The notes below the pieces were generated by a model. It had not been told where the DNA came from. It did no database searches and saw nothing but the letters and a program-made list of their open reading frames with translations. A stretch of 64,000 nt of DNA, from positions 14,791,896 through 14,855,895 of the forward strand of contig JAKSZT010053764.1 in NCBI GenBank assembly GCA_026826555.1, in the 5' to 3' direction. Shown here piece after piece: positions 1 to 13,109 of this stretch (within the stretch, counting starts at the first letter, position 1; the number at the start of each line of letters is the position of its first letter). The DNA comes from Tolypeutes matacus. Taxonomy: Eukaryota; Chordata; Mammalia; Cingulata; Chlamyphoridae. The position numbers were made by a program, and so were the translations under genes.

Positions 1-223
1 TTGAAATATGCAATGCATACAGAACTACTGAGGATCCCAACAAGAATACACGTAATGGCACTGAGCAGTGTCCAATGCATGACAGACATGTGATAAATGT
101 TAGCTCCTGTAAGCTGTGTTACACTACTGCTCCTTTCCATGAATGGACACAAGTAATGGTCGACTTATTTTAAGAATAAATAGTCAAGACAAATCATTGC
201 AACCAAGATCTAACTTTTATCCT

Positions 224-653
224 TGTGGTAGGCTGAATTATGCACCCCAGAAAAATATGTTCTTAATCTTAATCCATTTTTGTGGGTATGAATCCATTGT
301 AAAGAGGACCTTTTGAAGATGTTATTTTTAGGTAAAGTGTGGCCTACTGAATCAGTAATGGTCTTAATCTTATTACCAGAGGCTTCAAAGAAGGCAACAG
401 GGAAAAAGCCATAGGGAGAGTGGAAGCTGGAAGTCAATGGAACTTGGAAGAGAAAGAAGATACTGCCATGTGCATTGCCATATGACAGGAAAGCAAAGGA
501 AACCCCAAGGATCACCAGCAAAGAAGATGCTGACCCCAGGAAAAGGCAAGCATTCTAGCCTGAGACTGTGAGCCAATAAATTCCTGTTGTTAATCCAACC
601 CATTGTATGGTATTTGTATTAGCAGTTGGGAAACCAAAGTACACTCAAGTAAA
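224..653 (+). repeat. MaLR/MLT1-like LTR
   Basis: The left end reads TGTGGTAGGCTGAATTATG followed by CACCCC, the start typical of MLT1-type ERVL-MaLR LTRs. A purine-rich middle and an AATAAA at about 577 follow, and it ends near CAAAGTACA. No clear target duplication was found, so the right border is approximate. It is antisense to KDM4C. Confidence 0.55.
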
Positions 654-1375
654 AATCTTCCAAAATGACTAAAGAAAATGTTTGGGGGGTGAGGGCTCTC
701 TTTTTTTCCACTAGCTTGTCATTCCTTAGTGATGAGTAAAGTCAAATGACTAAACATATCAATTGAATTAAAAAGAAAAAAAAAAAAGATGACAGCAACA
801 ACAAAAATCACTAAGTACTTTACCAGATCCTCTGTCATAGGCAAAACTAATTATAACTAATTTACCTACATGCAAAGAGCTATTAAACTTGATTGCACAA
901 CTGTTTGGCTGACAATTTGTGCACTCTTGAATCATATCCACCATCACAGCTGGCATGCTTTCCTACAGGCTCCACTTGGGCAGAACACTGTTTCATATCC
1001 CTACTTTTGCTGTTTGCTGCTGCACATATACAAAGTAGGAAGACCATCATCCTCAAGGGTGAAAATCATCCTTTTACCATATTTACTGGAAGATTTTGTC
1101 ACACGTCCTTTGTGAATTCCAAAATTCATGACTGCCAATAAAGCGTATGTTTTTTCATGTAATATGTGTATTCTTACATACAGAGACAACAAGGCTATGC
1201 CAGTGTGCCGATGCTGGACAGCTGTATGCCAGGCTCACTCACTAGGCTCAGTTGATGGCCTATATAGCAGCCACAAAAACTCAGCATAACATCTACAATG
1301 GTCTAGTCTTTTGGGGTTACTTTCAAATAATTAAAACTGGAAAGAGTGAATAGGTAATTGTAAAGTAGAATTTAA

Positions 1376-1750
1376 GGGAAATGGATGTGGCTCAAGTGAT
1401 TGGGCTCCCATCTACCACATAGGAGGTCCAGGGTTTGATTCCCAGGGCCACCTGGTGAAAGGAAAGCTGGCCTACATGGTGAGCTGGCCCAAGTGGAGTG
1501 CTGATCCGTGCAGGAGTGCTGCACAGCAAGATGCAACAAAAACAGACACAGAAGAGAGACAAAAAGAAATGCAGCAGTCCAGGGAGCTGAGGTGGCAGAA
1601 GAGATTAAACGCCTCTCTCCCACTCTGGAAGTCCCAGGAACGGTTCCTGGTGCTGCCTAAAGAGAAGACAGACATAGAAGAACACATAGAGAAAAGACAA
1701 CGAGGGTCGGGGGAAGAAATAAATAAATAAAAATAAATCTTTGAAAAAAA
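1376..1750 (+). repeat. Full-length DAS-type SINE with 14-bp target duplication
   Basis: tRNA-derived head (GGATGTGGCTCAAGTGATTG) with B-box-like GGTTTGATTCCCAGG, then a body containing GACACAGAAGAGAGAC and a second head-like segment. It ends in AATAAATAAATAAAAATAA and an A-rich tail. It is flanked by a perfect duplication of AAAGTAGAATTTAA at 1362-1375 and 1751-1764. This head is the one I associate with armadillo DAS-SINEs. Confidence 0.9.
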
Positions 1751-2493
1751 AAAGTAGAATTTAATAGATAACCTGGAATGCTGCAAAAGTTTCTACATTT
1801 TTTAAATACGTAAAGGCAATAATGCAGGCTTCACCCAAGACTTGCTCACAAACATAAAAACAAAGTAGTTGAAAATTATACATAGCTTTCTCTAAAAAGT
1901 TTTTGTCCTGGTCAAGTTTGAAGAAGAGCTTATATAAAAATTGCTTATACATTTAAAAGGTTCAGAATGTTAAGAAATAAGCCCAAAAATGCCATGTTTC
2001 TTCTCTATAAAGTGAGATGCACTACAATCTATCACTTTGAAGGCAGGCTGAGTTTTCAGTTCTTTAGATAGCAAATTCCTGTCTAGGACTGTTTTATTAA
2101 AAGCTGTCAATGCTTTAAAACGGTGTTTCTGGTTAACAAAACCCATGTGCCCGCATCACCATGAGTTAGAGTTCTGAGACACCTGCCATTTGTGTATTCT
2201 ATTTAGAGGATAGATTTATGTCTCTATGCACATCTCTGAGGCTTTTAGCTGTCTTTGATATACCAACAGTTTGTCAAAACCTTCCAGCAGACCTGATGCC
2301 AGGCAAAGTGAGCTAGACTTTGACAGGCCCTACAAGGCTCATGATACCATGTAAATATTTTCAAATATTTAATTTAAGAATACTTCCCCCATTCTCTTAG
2401 AGCCCAAGTCTTCCAAGTACCTAGATAACACAGGCATTATATTGTGTAGTACTGCACACATTTAATACCCTTTGAAGTGGAAAACAAAAGAAA

Positions 2494-2727
2494 ACATGGG
2501 TAGCAGATGTAGCTCAAGCAATTGAGCACCTGCCTTCCACATGGGAGGTCCTGGGTTCGGTTCCTGGTGCCTCCTGAAAAAACAAAAATAAACAACAAGC
2601 AAAACAAATGAAAAACCAACTCAGGGAAGCCTATGTGACTCAGTGGTTGAGCGCCGGCTTCCCACATATGAGGTCCTAGGTTCAATCTCCAGCCCCCAGG
2701 ACCTCAAAAGAAAAGAAAAAAGAAAAC
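2494..2727 (+). repeat. Two tandem short tRNA-type SINE heads
   Basis: Two monomers in the same orientation. The first (about 2497-2615) has AGATGTAGCTCAAGCAATTG and the box B GGTTCGGTTCC. The second (about 2623-2727) has GTGACTCAGTGGTTGAG and GGTTCAATCTCC. Each is followed by an A-rich tail, and neither has the long body of the full-length SINE at 1376. Confidence 0.75.
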
Positions 2728-3589
2728 ACAAGCAGTGTGCCTGAACTGAGAAGATCAAATACCAGAAACAATTAAATTTGTATCTCTGTCTTTGCTTTCA
2801 GCCTTTGAAAAGATCAAGGTGCTACCTAACTCAAAGGTGAGTAAAGCCTAGTGGCAAAGAGCATGAGATTTAGGCCAGGAGGATGTAACAATTATTAACT
2901 AAATAACTTAATTACCTTAAACCTGGGTTTCTCATCTATAAGGGTCATCATTACTTCATAAGTTAATTACTGAAACTGACACAGTACCAGACATTATAAT
3001 AACAGCATATATATCTTATGTAATACTCAATGAAAAAATGATTATGATGATGAAACAGTACAAACTAAAACCTAATATCTTTCTTGGTTAATGATTTTGG
3101 CAGTAGATTTTAGTTTGAAAATAACTTCCTTAAATCAGAAATATCTAAATGAAATAAGAGTAAAGGCATCATTGTGAATAGACAGAGATCTATGTCAAAA
3201 GGCTTTCAAGAAGATTCTACCCTCCAAAATCTAAATTTGTCCAGAAAAAGAATAAATACTGAGTTTGGGATGGAATGTTCATATGCATGAGGACTATAGC
3301 TCTCACTTCCCAAAACATTCTCATTTCCCCTCTCATCCACATTCTTTCTTCTCACTTATTCTCCTATTTTCCTTCACCATTTTCTCCTTCTTCCTATACT
3401 ACTGAGCTATCATTATTATTGTCAATGCCACTGTCATTCTAGTAACATTATATACTTAACTTTTTTAGTTAAAATATATCTCACATTAAAATATAACTCA
3501 CAAGAAGTAACCCTTTAATGAGTACACATCTATAAGTTTTGACAAAAGAATATTGTTGCATACCTCCTCCACAATCAATATGTCCCCTG

Positions 3590-4020
3590 GACAAATTGGT
3601 AGCCACTCTAGTTACCCTCTTGGATTTCCTCACTCGATGGAGCTCCGCGTTGGGTGGGCATTTGGGGGTCGAGAAGGAGCTCGGAGTCCTCACGGCATCT
3701 TGCTGCTGCCCAGGCCTGGGGGTGCTGCCTGAGCTGGGGGACATCCCAATCAGGGTTACCATGGAGAAAGCAGATCCCCAGAGGCCAAGTGGGATCAGCA
3801 AGACCCCTATGGGGTGAGCTGAAGGCTGGGAGTTGCCCACGGCTGCAAGCTTCCTGGAAGATGGCCCGTTGGATTTTTATAGGAGCTGTCGCTGCAATTG
3901 ACCTTCATTGAGCTCTGCACAGGGTCTGACTCAAGCTGTGGCTGGGAAGGAACAACGAGGCAGTTTCTGGTTTCCACCCCTTGCTTGATGAGGGAGCAAG
4001 TTACCAGATGGGACTGCGCG
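3590..4020. other. GC-rich block inside the L1, origin unknown
   Basis: About 430 bp of clearly higher GC and CpG content than its surroundings, for example around CTCGATGGAGCTCCGCG and GGTCGAGAAGGAGCTCGG. It is followed directly by a MIR. L1 3'-end sequence flanks it on both sides. A plus-strand frame of 92 codons (3539-3817) and a minus-strand frame of 119 codons (3481-3840) cross it. I recognise no protein domain in either and do not call a gene. Confidence 0.5.
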
Positions 4021-4165
4021 CCCCCGAACCTCAGTTTCCGCATCTGTGAAATGAACAAGTTAATGCTTGAAGGGTTTGATGAGATGACATTTAATTAACC
4101 CTTGGGAGGATGACATACATAAGCCTAGCACAGTTCCGGGCCCATCTTCGAGTAAGCGCAAGACC
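4021..4165 (+). repeat. MIR SINE fragment
   Basis: Core and 3' part of a MIR: CCTCAGTTTCCGCATCTGTG, then a degraded GATGAGATGACATTTAATTAA, then CCTAGCACAGTTCCGGG and a remnant of the AGTAAGCGC end. Confidence 0.75.
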
Positions 4166-4521
4166 CATGTCGGGTCTTCTTTGTGCCCTTTTGTGTTCAG
4201 CCATTCCACAGGATACGCACAGTCTCTGGCAGCCACTGATTTTTCCCATCCCTATAGGTTTTGCTTTCTCCAGAAGGTAATATAAATGGAATCATACAGT
4301 ATGGAGTCTTTTGAATCTGGCTTCTTTAACTTAGCATAATATATTTAATATTCATCCATATAGATGCATATAAGTAGTTTACTCCTTTTCAGTGCTGAGT
4401 AGTATTAGTATTCAATTGTATGGCTATACCATGATTTGCTCATTCACTTGCCAATTGAAAAACACTGGGGTGTTTACAGGTTTTTGGTGATTATGAATAA
4501 ATAAAGACACTAGAAACATTC

Positions 4522-5105
4522 TGTAGCCGTTTGGCAATTTGATGTAATTATGAATTCCAAAAATATAATTGGATCATGCTTGTAAACTGATCTGTTAATC
4601 TGGGCATGATTAAGTTATGATTAAGGCGTTGACTGGGCCATGTCAGTAGGGCGTTGAGCCCCACCCCTTGGTGGGTGGGGAATAGAATATAAAAGGCCAG
4701 GCGAAGGACAGAGGGAGCCGGTTTTGAGCAGCAGTTTTGATGTTGGAGTTTTGATGTTGGAGAGAAGGCCCCGGGATAGAGACAAGCCATTCACTGAGAG
4801 TTTACAGCTGGCCTTGTGGAGAGAAGCAAAACCAGCCTCATAGTCTACAGCTGACATTGTGGAGGAAACAGAGGCACTGAGCCCAGAGAGAAACGCAGCC
4901 CCAGGAAGAGAGGAACCCAAGAAGTCTGAACCCTGGCAAATGTCGGCAACTGTCTTACTCCAACACATGGCAATGGACTTTGGTGAGAAGAAACTTAAGC
5001 TTTATGGCCTGGTAACCGTGGACTTCTACCCCAAATAAATACCCTTTATAAAGACCAACCCATTTTTGGTATTTCACATTAGCACCCCTTTGACTGAGTA
5101 ATACA
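4522..5105 (+). repeat. Solo LTR, ERVL-like, with perfect 5-bp duplication
   Basis: Starts TGTAGCCGTTTGGC and ends GAGTAATACA. It has a TATA-like AATATAAAAGGCC near 4690 and CCCCAAATAAATACC (polyadenylation signal) near 5030. It is flanked by CATTC on both sides (4517-4521, 5106-5110). A 5-bp duplication with TG...CA ends fits an ERVL-class solo LTR. No internal retroviral genes. It splits the L1 and is the same subfamily as 52906-53531. Confidence 0.85.
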
Positions 5106-7675
5106 CATTCACTTACAGTTTTTTGTGTGAACTCGATTTTCACTCTCTTACGTAAATCTCTAGGAGTGGGATTACTGAGCGGTATGGTAGAGCGTATGTT
5201 TAACATTATAAGAAACTGCCATAATGTTATCCAAAGTGGCCAATTTTGTCATTCCACCAGCAAAGTATAAGATTTCCATTTGTTTGGTATCTACATCACC
5301 ACCTGGTATTGTCGTTTACCTTGATATTAATCATTCCAGAGCTATGTAGTGGCATCTCATTGTTATTTTATTTGCATTTACCTAATAAGGACATTAAGTA
5401 TCTTTTCTTGTGCTTAAGTGCTATCCATATATGTCCTCTGGTGAAGTGCAAGACCAAATTTTTATAGGGCTGTTTATTTTATTGTTGAGTGTCAGAAGTT
5501 CTTACACCCTCAAGATAAGTCTTTTATCAGATCCATGTTTTGCAAATAATTTTTCTCATCTGTGTCTGGTTTTTTCAACCTCTTACCAGTCTTTTAAATA
5601 ACAGAAGTTTTTACTTTTTATGAAGTTCAATTTGTCAGTTTTTCTTTCATGTGTCAAGATTTTAAGGTTGTACCTAAGAAATCTCCGCATAACCCAAAGT
5701 CATAAAGATTTTCTTTCATATATATTCTTGGAAATCATCAGTGATCTGTAGTTTCCAGCATACAGATTTTGCATATCTTTTAGGTTCATAGAGTAAGTAT
5801 TACATGGTTTTGGGCACCACTATAAATGGTCTTTTTAACTTTTCAATTTCAAAATTTTCATTGCTAGCATATAGAAATACAGGGGATTTTTTACCTTGTA
5901 TCCTGAAATCTTGATAAACTCACTCATTAGTTTTATTAGCTTTTTTTGTAGACTCTTTGGGATTTTATGTAAATAATCATGTTGTCTTCCAATGAGGACA
6001 ACTTCCATTATTTATCTTGTTTTATTCCATTGGCTACAACCTCCATTCACTAGGATGTTGAATGGGAGTGATGAGAGCAGAAATACTTGCCTTGTTCCCA
6101 AGAATTCAGAATATTAGAATTCAGTATATTGCCATTAAGTATGATGCTAGCTCTAGGTAGTTTGTAAAGGTCCTTTATCAGATTGAGAAAGTACCGTTCT
6201 ACTCTTAGTTTGTTGAGACTTTTATCAGAACAGATGTTGAATTTTGTCATCTATTGTTCTGATCATTCTTTAGTTTGTTGGTATAGTGAATTACACTGAT
6301 TTTTCAAAATCTGAACCAGCCTTGGATTCCCAGGATAATCCTATTAAGTCTCTTTTATAGACTGCTGATGAGTTTGCGAATATTTTATTGGGAATTTTTG
6401 CATCAATATTCATGAGGGATTTTAGTTTATAGTTTTCCTTTCTTATAATGTTTTTGCCCAGTATGGGTATCTAGGTAATGCTGGGCCCTATTGGTTTGTA
6501 AAGTTTCCTTCCTACTTCCATTTGTTTTTAAGAGTTTGAGTAGAATTGGTATAATTTCCTCATTTAATATTTGGTAGAATACACCATCTATGCCTGGAGT
6601 TTTATTTGTGGAGAGGATTTTAATTACAAAGTTTGCAATATACAATTTTACTTAATCACAACCTACCTTCTAACATTATTATTCTACTTCAAGCATAGCA
6701 AAAGTCCTTCACAACAGTGTACTCCCAAATTTCTCCTTCTCATGCCTTGTTCTATAATTGTCATACATTTTACTTTAATATATGTTATAAATCAAAACAC
6801 AGTTCTACTATTTTTGCTTTATCTTTATTTTAACCATTTCTAGAGAGCTACATTTTCTTGTGTAGATCCAAGTTTCTAACTGTCTTTATATTTATCTCCC
6901 TGTACAATTTCTTGTAACATTTCTTATAATAAATAGGTCTTCTGAGAGTGAAATATATTTATTTGTTTGTTTGTCTGAAATAATCTTTATATCCTCATTT
7001 TTTAATGATATTTTTGCTAGGCAAAGAATTCTGGCTTGACAGCTGTTTTATGTTTTTTGTTTGTTTGTTTCTTTTAACACTTTAAAGATGTCCCTCCACT
7101 GTCTTCTGCTTTACATAGTTTTTGCCAAGATAATTTCTACCTGTAATGTGTCTTTATTCTCCTGCTTCCTTCAAAAATTTCTCTTTATATCTGGATTTCA
7201 GCAGTTTGAGTATGATGTATCTAGGTTTATAGTGGGTTTTTTAAAAGGGGACATTTATCCTGCTTGATATCCTTTGAATTTGTTGAATCTACAGTTTAAT
7301 GTCTTTTATTATTTTGGGAAACTCTTGCCCATTATATGTTCAAATATTTTTTCATCCTGTTATTTCTCTTTTATCTTCTGGAATTCCAACTAATATGTAT
7401 GTTAAACTGTTTGATATTGTTCCACTGTTCTCTTCCATTTTCCTCCAACTCTTTTCTCTTTGTGTTTTAGTCTCAGTAATTTCTATCATCTTATATCAAG
7501 CTCACTGATTCTTTTCTTGGCTGTGTTGAGTCTACTGATAAGGCCATCAAAAATATTCATCTTTGTTACCATGCTTATTTCTAGCATTTCCATTTAACTG
7601 TTCCTTATAGTTTCTATTGCTTTTTCCTAAATTCTGCATCTGTTCATGTATGTTGTCTACCTTTTCCATGTAGAC

Positions 7676-8284
7676 TCACGAACATATTAATTATTCATAG
7701 CAGCCCTAATCAAAATAGCCCAATGCTGCTAGTGCAACACAAATGTCCTTTAACAAGTGATGGTTAAATAAACTACAATACAACCTTACATTGGAATACT
7801 AGGTAGAAATAAAAAGGGACAAACTATTGATGCATGTAACAAACTTGGATGGACCTTAAAGGGATTATCCTTGGTTAATTTCAAAAGGTCACATACTGTG
7901 TGATTCCATTTATACAACATTCTTGAAGTGACAAAATTATAGAGATAGAGAACAGACTGGTGATTGTCATTGGTTAGAGATGGTAGAGGGTGAGGGTGGC
8001 CTGACTATAGAGGGGTAGGAAGAGGGAGATCTTAAAGATGAAGGAATAATTCTGTATCTTGATTGTGGGTGGTTACCCAAATCTATACATGTGATAAAAT
8101 TACATAGAATCATACCCACATATTGTACAACTGTTAATTTTCTGGTTTTGGTACTATACAATAGTTATGTAAAATGAAACCAATGGGGGACGCTGGGAGA
8201 CGGTTTCATGAGCTCTCTCTATAATATCCTTGTAACTTCCTATGAACCTATAATTATTGAAAAACAAATATTATTTTTAAAGTT
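7676..8284 (+). repeat. L1 3' end, plus strand
   Basis: Sense L1 ORF2 terminus and 3' UTR: AATTATTCATAGCAGCCCTA, then ATTGTGGGTGGTTACCC, then GGTACTATACAATAGTTATG, ending near an A-rich stretch at 8275. The 5' end is truncated. It abuts the minus-strand L1 tail to tail in sequence order. Confidence 0.8.
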
Positions 8285-8488
8285 AAATAAGCATTTTTGA
8301 ACTTTCCTGGCATTTAATTATCTGAGTTGTTTTAGGTAAGAGAAAATGTTTTCCAAGTGATTAAAAACCCACTTAATATCATTTATTTTTAAACTGCAGA
8401 CTACCTACATGTTATTACATTATTTTTGTCACTTAATTATTATAAAGGCACTGCTAATGTAATATATCATAGTACCAACTATAAAAAA

Positions 8489-8612
8489 GAACATTTATTG
8501 AGCAGTTACTATGGCCAAGAACTGTGTGAAATACTCTACATTCCTTATCTTATTTGATACAACACCAGAAGGTACTGTTATTTTGATCCTGATTTTACAA
8601 AAATTCAGTGAA
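8489..8612 (-). repeat. MIR-like fragment
   Basis: Antisense MIR-type sequence: ACATTTATTGAGCAGTTACT, then CTTATCTTATTTGATACAAC and ATTTTACAAAAATTCAG. It is diverged and its borders are approximate. Confidence 0.5.
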
Positions 8613-11600
8613 AATATAGAATGAGGCAAGAACCTCAAACAGAAGCTGGGAGAACATAAATATTTAAAAAGATATGCAGAGAAAGAGGAACCTTCAAAGA
8701 ATCTAAGACTGAGTGGCCACAGAAAGGTAACACCAAAAAAGAGCTGTCATAAAAATCAAGGACAGTACCAAGGAGAACTGCATATCCTGAAATAATTGGT
8801 ACATGCCAGGGCTGAGGTGTGGACCCTGACTGCTTGACTCCAAAGCTGATCTTCGTTATTACATTCATAAGTTTTACACATGAAAAGATGTAGTGTCTAT
8901 ACAGCAAATATCCACCAGAGTCATAACTACATTTAGTGTAATTCAAGTGATTAAATCCTATAAATAAAACTAAAAATACAGCTTGAAAATTTTCTAAATA
9001 AGTGAGATGAGAAAAGGTGTGTGAAGTTTTACAAATGATGGTAGCCTCGTAGTAATTCCAAAGGAAAGTAAAAAACACTAACCTTTAAGAGAAAGCTGAT
9101 ATTTTATAAAGCATTATTTATGTATATGTGCCTGCATATCATAGATACATAGCATGATATTTAAACACACTCTTAATTATCCCACAGTATCCTTCTAGAA
9201 AAATACTAAAGAACCATTACCCCAAAATGTTAATAGTAATCATTTTTGTTGAGTGGCATAGAGCTGGAGATGACTTTCATTTTGTAATTTATACACTTTG
9301 GTTTTTTAAAAAAATTTTTGACAACAAATAAATGTTACTCTTGTAACCAAAACAATAGGTCTTTTAAAATAAAAGTTAAAAATAAATACCAAGGTCAGTA
9401 AAATTCTAACCTCTAATAAACAAGTCAAAGTTCAATAGTACAATTTAGTCTTATCTGCTTTGGAAATGCCCTGCGCCTCCTATGTCTCAGGCTGATAATC
9501 TGAACTCTGAGCTTGGCCTGTCATTTTCCTGGAATGTGCTCCCTGGGAGAAACAGAATGTGATTAAGGATGAACACATCTTGTTTGCTTGTTGCTTTTCC
9601 CAATGCAGGTGGGCTGTCACCATCTGCATGCACAGCAAGCAGGAGTTAAAGGACTGTCATGCCTTATCGATGCAGAACGTACTTTGTGCTATGTGCCACA
9701 GCTTTGGAGGGAGGTCCCCAAAACAGCCTGTGGCACGGAGCACAGAAACAGGAATACTGTCAGAGACAGGAAAGGGAGATTCAATAGTTCTAAGGCTATC
9801 TCTAAGATAAATGGATTTTTGAAATTAAATGTTGATTGCCCCTGTCAAATGAGAAGCCTGAAAATGCACATATGTTAACTGCTAGGCCTACCAGGAAAGA
9901 AAGTGATTTTCATGATGCTCACTCCTTCATTTTCTTATTACGAAAAAGTATTCTTAGAGAATTGGCATATAAGAGTTAGAAATATTTAAATTTTGTGGTG
10001 GTCTACAAAAACATTTAAGCCAATAATTTCCCTCTCAGTTCTAAGATCTGCCAACTAAAATATTCTGCACTGTTCACAATACTATTCAAAAAATATTTAT
10101 GAATTGCTTTGAGAAACACCATAAAGGAATGATACAAAAGGATAATTAACTCTTGATGGCTTCTTCCTAGAGAAATTTTAAAGCAAATTTCTTCAGCAAT
10201 ACTGAGTTTATGCCTTTTACTGGGTACTATAAAAAAAGTAACAACGACAATATAATCCCACAACTCTTTACCAAAAAATCCAACTCCACAATATTGTGAT
10301 ATTTCCAATGTACATATTAAGAATAATGTTTGATGACTCATTTAAGCTATTTCATTAGGAGCCATGAAAAATTTGGAATGTTATGCAAACAATACACCAC
10401 AATAACAAATGAAAACTTTGATGTTTTTTACTGATGTTTATTTCAAAACTAATTCAAAATAATTTCATATTATCCAAAAATATAACACTTTTTTGATATT
10501 CAGAAGATTATCTTATTTGTTAGAAACTATCTACACTACATAAATATACTTACATTAGGAAACAGAAATGCTTTATTACAGCTGTCTCCCTTTTGCCTTC
10601 TAAAACTACTAAAAGAACAACTGAAATCCTTGGGAGTTCTATATCTAAACCTTGCAGAATGCAAACCCCATGAAAGGGATGATATTGTCCATCTTGTACT
10701 CCCCTGCTACCTAGTACTGAGCACGATGTCCAGCTGCATGAGTTTTTATTGGAAAAAGATGGATAAATGAATGAAAGAAATGCCCTTGATTCCACAATTT
10801 TCCTCAAAATCTTTAGAATAATGACAAGATGGATATTGCAATTGATGAAAGATATTTTTATTACATCTTAAATATATGTTTTGTGGGAGATATTTTAAGT
10901 AGATCTCCACAATAAATAATTACAGAAAGACATTACGGCTCTGTTGTTCCAAAATCAACAGCTATCAAATATAAAGAGCTGTGATATCATTAAAGCCAGG
11001 AAAAGACAACTGAGAAGATCTGTAGATGAGGATTTCTTTTCTTTTTTTTAACTAGTGGCTGACATTACATTTCATACCACTTAAGAGTCTTTAGAATTAA
11101 ATATGGGTCAACAATCACTAAACACATCAACAAGAGACACTCATGGAAATAAATCATAGGACATGGCCAGCGTATTATAAGCTGCAATGACACTACCACT
11201 GCTTTCATAAATAAAAACTGAGAATTAAACTTCCATAGTAAAATATTTCACCAGACCAGACTGCAAATTTTGACACAGTCAATTCATCATTGTAAAAATC
11301 AAACGAGACTCAGTCTGTTCTGTTCAAAAAGCTCATTAGTCTATTAAAATTATACCTTTGCCAGGATGTCTTGATCCTTTTTACTGAAAAATAGCTGCTA
11401 CTTAGTGAAAAGAAGATTTCACAACGTTTGTTGAATTTTTAATCAATTATAAGGAATAGATGGCTCTAGTTGGAAAAAAATGAAGATTCTTATTAATCTT
11501 AACCATTATTTCTGTAATGAAAAGTGATCAATTAATTGAATATCAAATTCATCTGTATCCTTTTGCCAATAAATATACATTCTTAGAGATATGATCAATA

Positions 11601-12614
11601 CAAATTAAATGAACAACTGAAATATGAGGCCATAGAGATTCTGTTCCAAAAGCAGCATTTATTTGAAAAATCTTTTGCTAGGATGAATTTATATGTAATA
11701 TAATAACTAAATAAATGATAAAATTTTAATAAAGCATAGACAGAGAAGACAGCAGTCAAATTTGTCTAGAAAATATTTAATAAGCTTTTGTGTCAATAGG
11801 TCATTTTTTAATTGAAAATTAAAGTACAAGATTAAAAAATAATGTAAAGCATAAAAGAAAAACAATTGTTTCATTATAATAATCATTTGAAAAATATGTA
11901 CTACATGGCAGCTATTACCCAAAGTAACTTTCTAATTAAATACATATAAATAAAAACTAAGGTTAATAAATGAGAAGGAAAGCAAACTATTTTATTTCTA
12001 AAGAAAATTGGAATGTATTTATACTCCCACCAGAAAAATGTGCAATTTAAAATTTTATCATGAGGCAGTGTTATTTCAAAGGATACTAGTGAGAAGAAAA
12101 TTTTAAACAAAAATTAAGCTGAAATTAAAACTAAAGTAATTATGAATGAATCCCTTTCACATGGGTTTGTGAAAATCCCATATGGTTCTTACTGCACATC
12201 ACTTCTCATATACAGCCCTACGGCACCAGCACACCAGTGCAGGTTATATTTTTATTGGTTGTAGGACATGCTTATCTTTCATGAGAACATTTGGGACTTT
12301 CCTTCTTGACCTTCTTTTGCAAATCAAGCTATTTCATTTCTATAGGTTTGGTTTTCATTTTCAAGTGATTTAATTTCCTTACTCTAAGAAAGAACATAAA
12401 TGAAAGTTCCAGAGCTGACATTCTTTTGCTTTACTGTAATATTTCAAAAAGGTTATGGAGAGCTAGAGCAATATTATCAGAGTTCAAATTCACACACAGA
12501 AAAGGAGAACCTGTTTAACCATCTCCTAATTATTGATCAGTAACAGTAACTGAACACTATGTATTTCCAGCCCAATCAGCCTAGGAGCAATTTGTAAAAT
12601 AGTTATATATCCAT
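8613..12614. other. KDM4C downstream intron, mostly unassigned
   Basis: AT-rich sequence without an exon or recognisable young repeat. A less AT-rich stretch at about 9440-9900 carries overlapping 83- and 96-codon plus-strand frames with no domain I know. No KDM4C zinc-finger exon is seen here. Confidence 0.6.
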
Positions 12615-13109
12615 TTGAGGTCAGGTTCTGGAGCCCTAAGTATCTCTCTCCTAAGCCACACTGAGATGGACTACAAGGATCTCAATTCCAGGATGTCCAA
12701 AATGTACTTTCTAATGCTAAATTCTATTCTTCTTCCAGTGTTCACAAGCTGTGCACATTGCATGACATTCGCCAAGCTGCTTATGCCAGAACCATGCCTT
12801 CAGTCCTATCTTCCTCCAAACCTACTCTAAGTCTCCACCAAGTCTGGCCCATCTGCCTCTGACCATATCATTCCTCTACATCTCCATGTTCAAGCCAAAA
12901 TCATTTCTCATCTCATTACTGAAGCCAATCTCTCTCTACCTCCTGTCTTGCTCCTTCAAATATATTCTCCCCACAAACATTCTCCAATGTGCTCAGGATA
13001 AAGATCAAAATCCTCTAGAACAGTACTGTCCAAAAGAAAAACAATGCGAGCCACATTTGCAATTTGCAGTTCTCCAGGAGGCATATTAAAAAACTTAAGG
13101 AGAAAAAAG

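Larger units (their letters stand above)
3480..7675 (-). repeat. Old L1, minus strand, interrupted (3' end at left)
   Basis: Minus-strand L1. The 3' UTR and ORF2 end lie at 3480-5700, for example CAATTGTATGGCTATACC at about 4414. Decayed reverse-transcriptase frames lie at 6050-6645 (LIKDLYKLPRASIILNG; KTPGIDG). L1 5'-UTR-like sequence is at about 6830-7675. Parts of ORF2 and ORF1 between about 6650 and 6830 are missing. It is split by a GC-rich block (3590-4205) and a solo LTR (4522-5105). All frames are broken. Confidence 0.8.

Noticed and set aside
8635..9078. 147-codon minus-strand open frame
   Set aside because: No domain, no splice context, hydrophobic composition typical of AT-rich antisense sequence. 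Consistent with chance.
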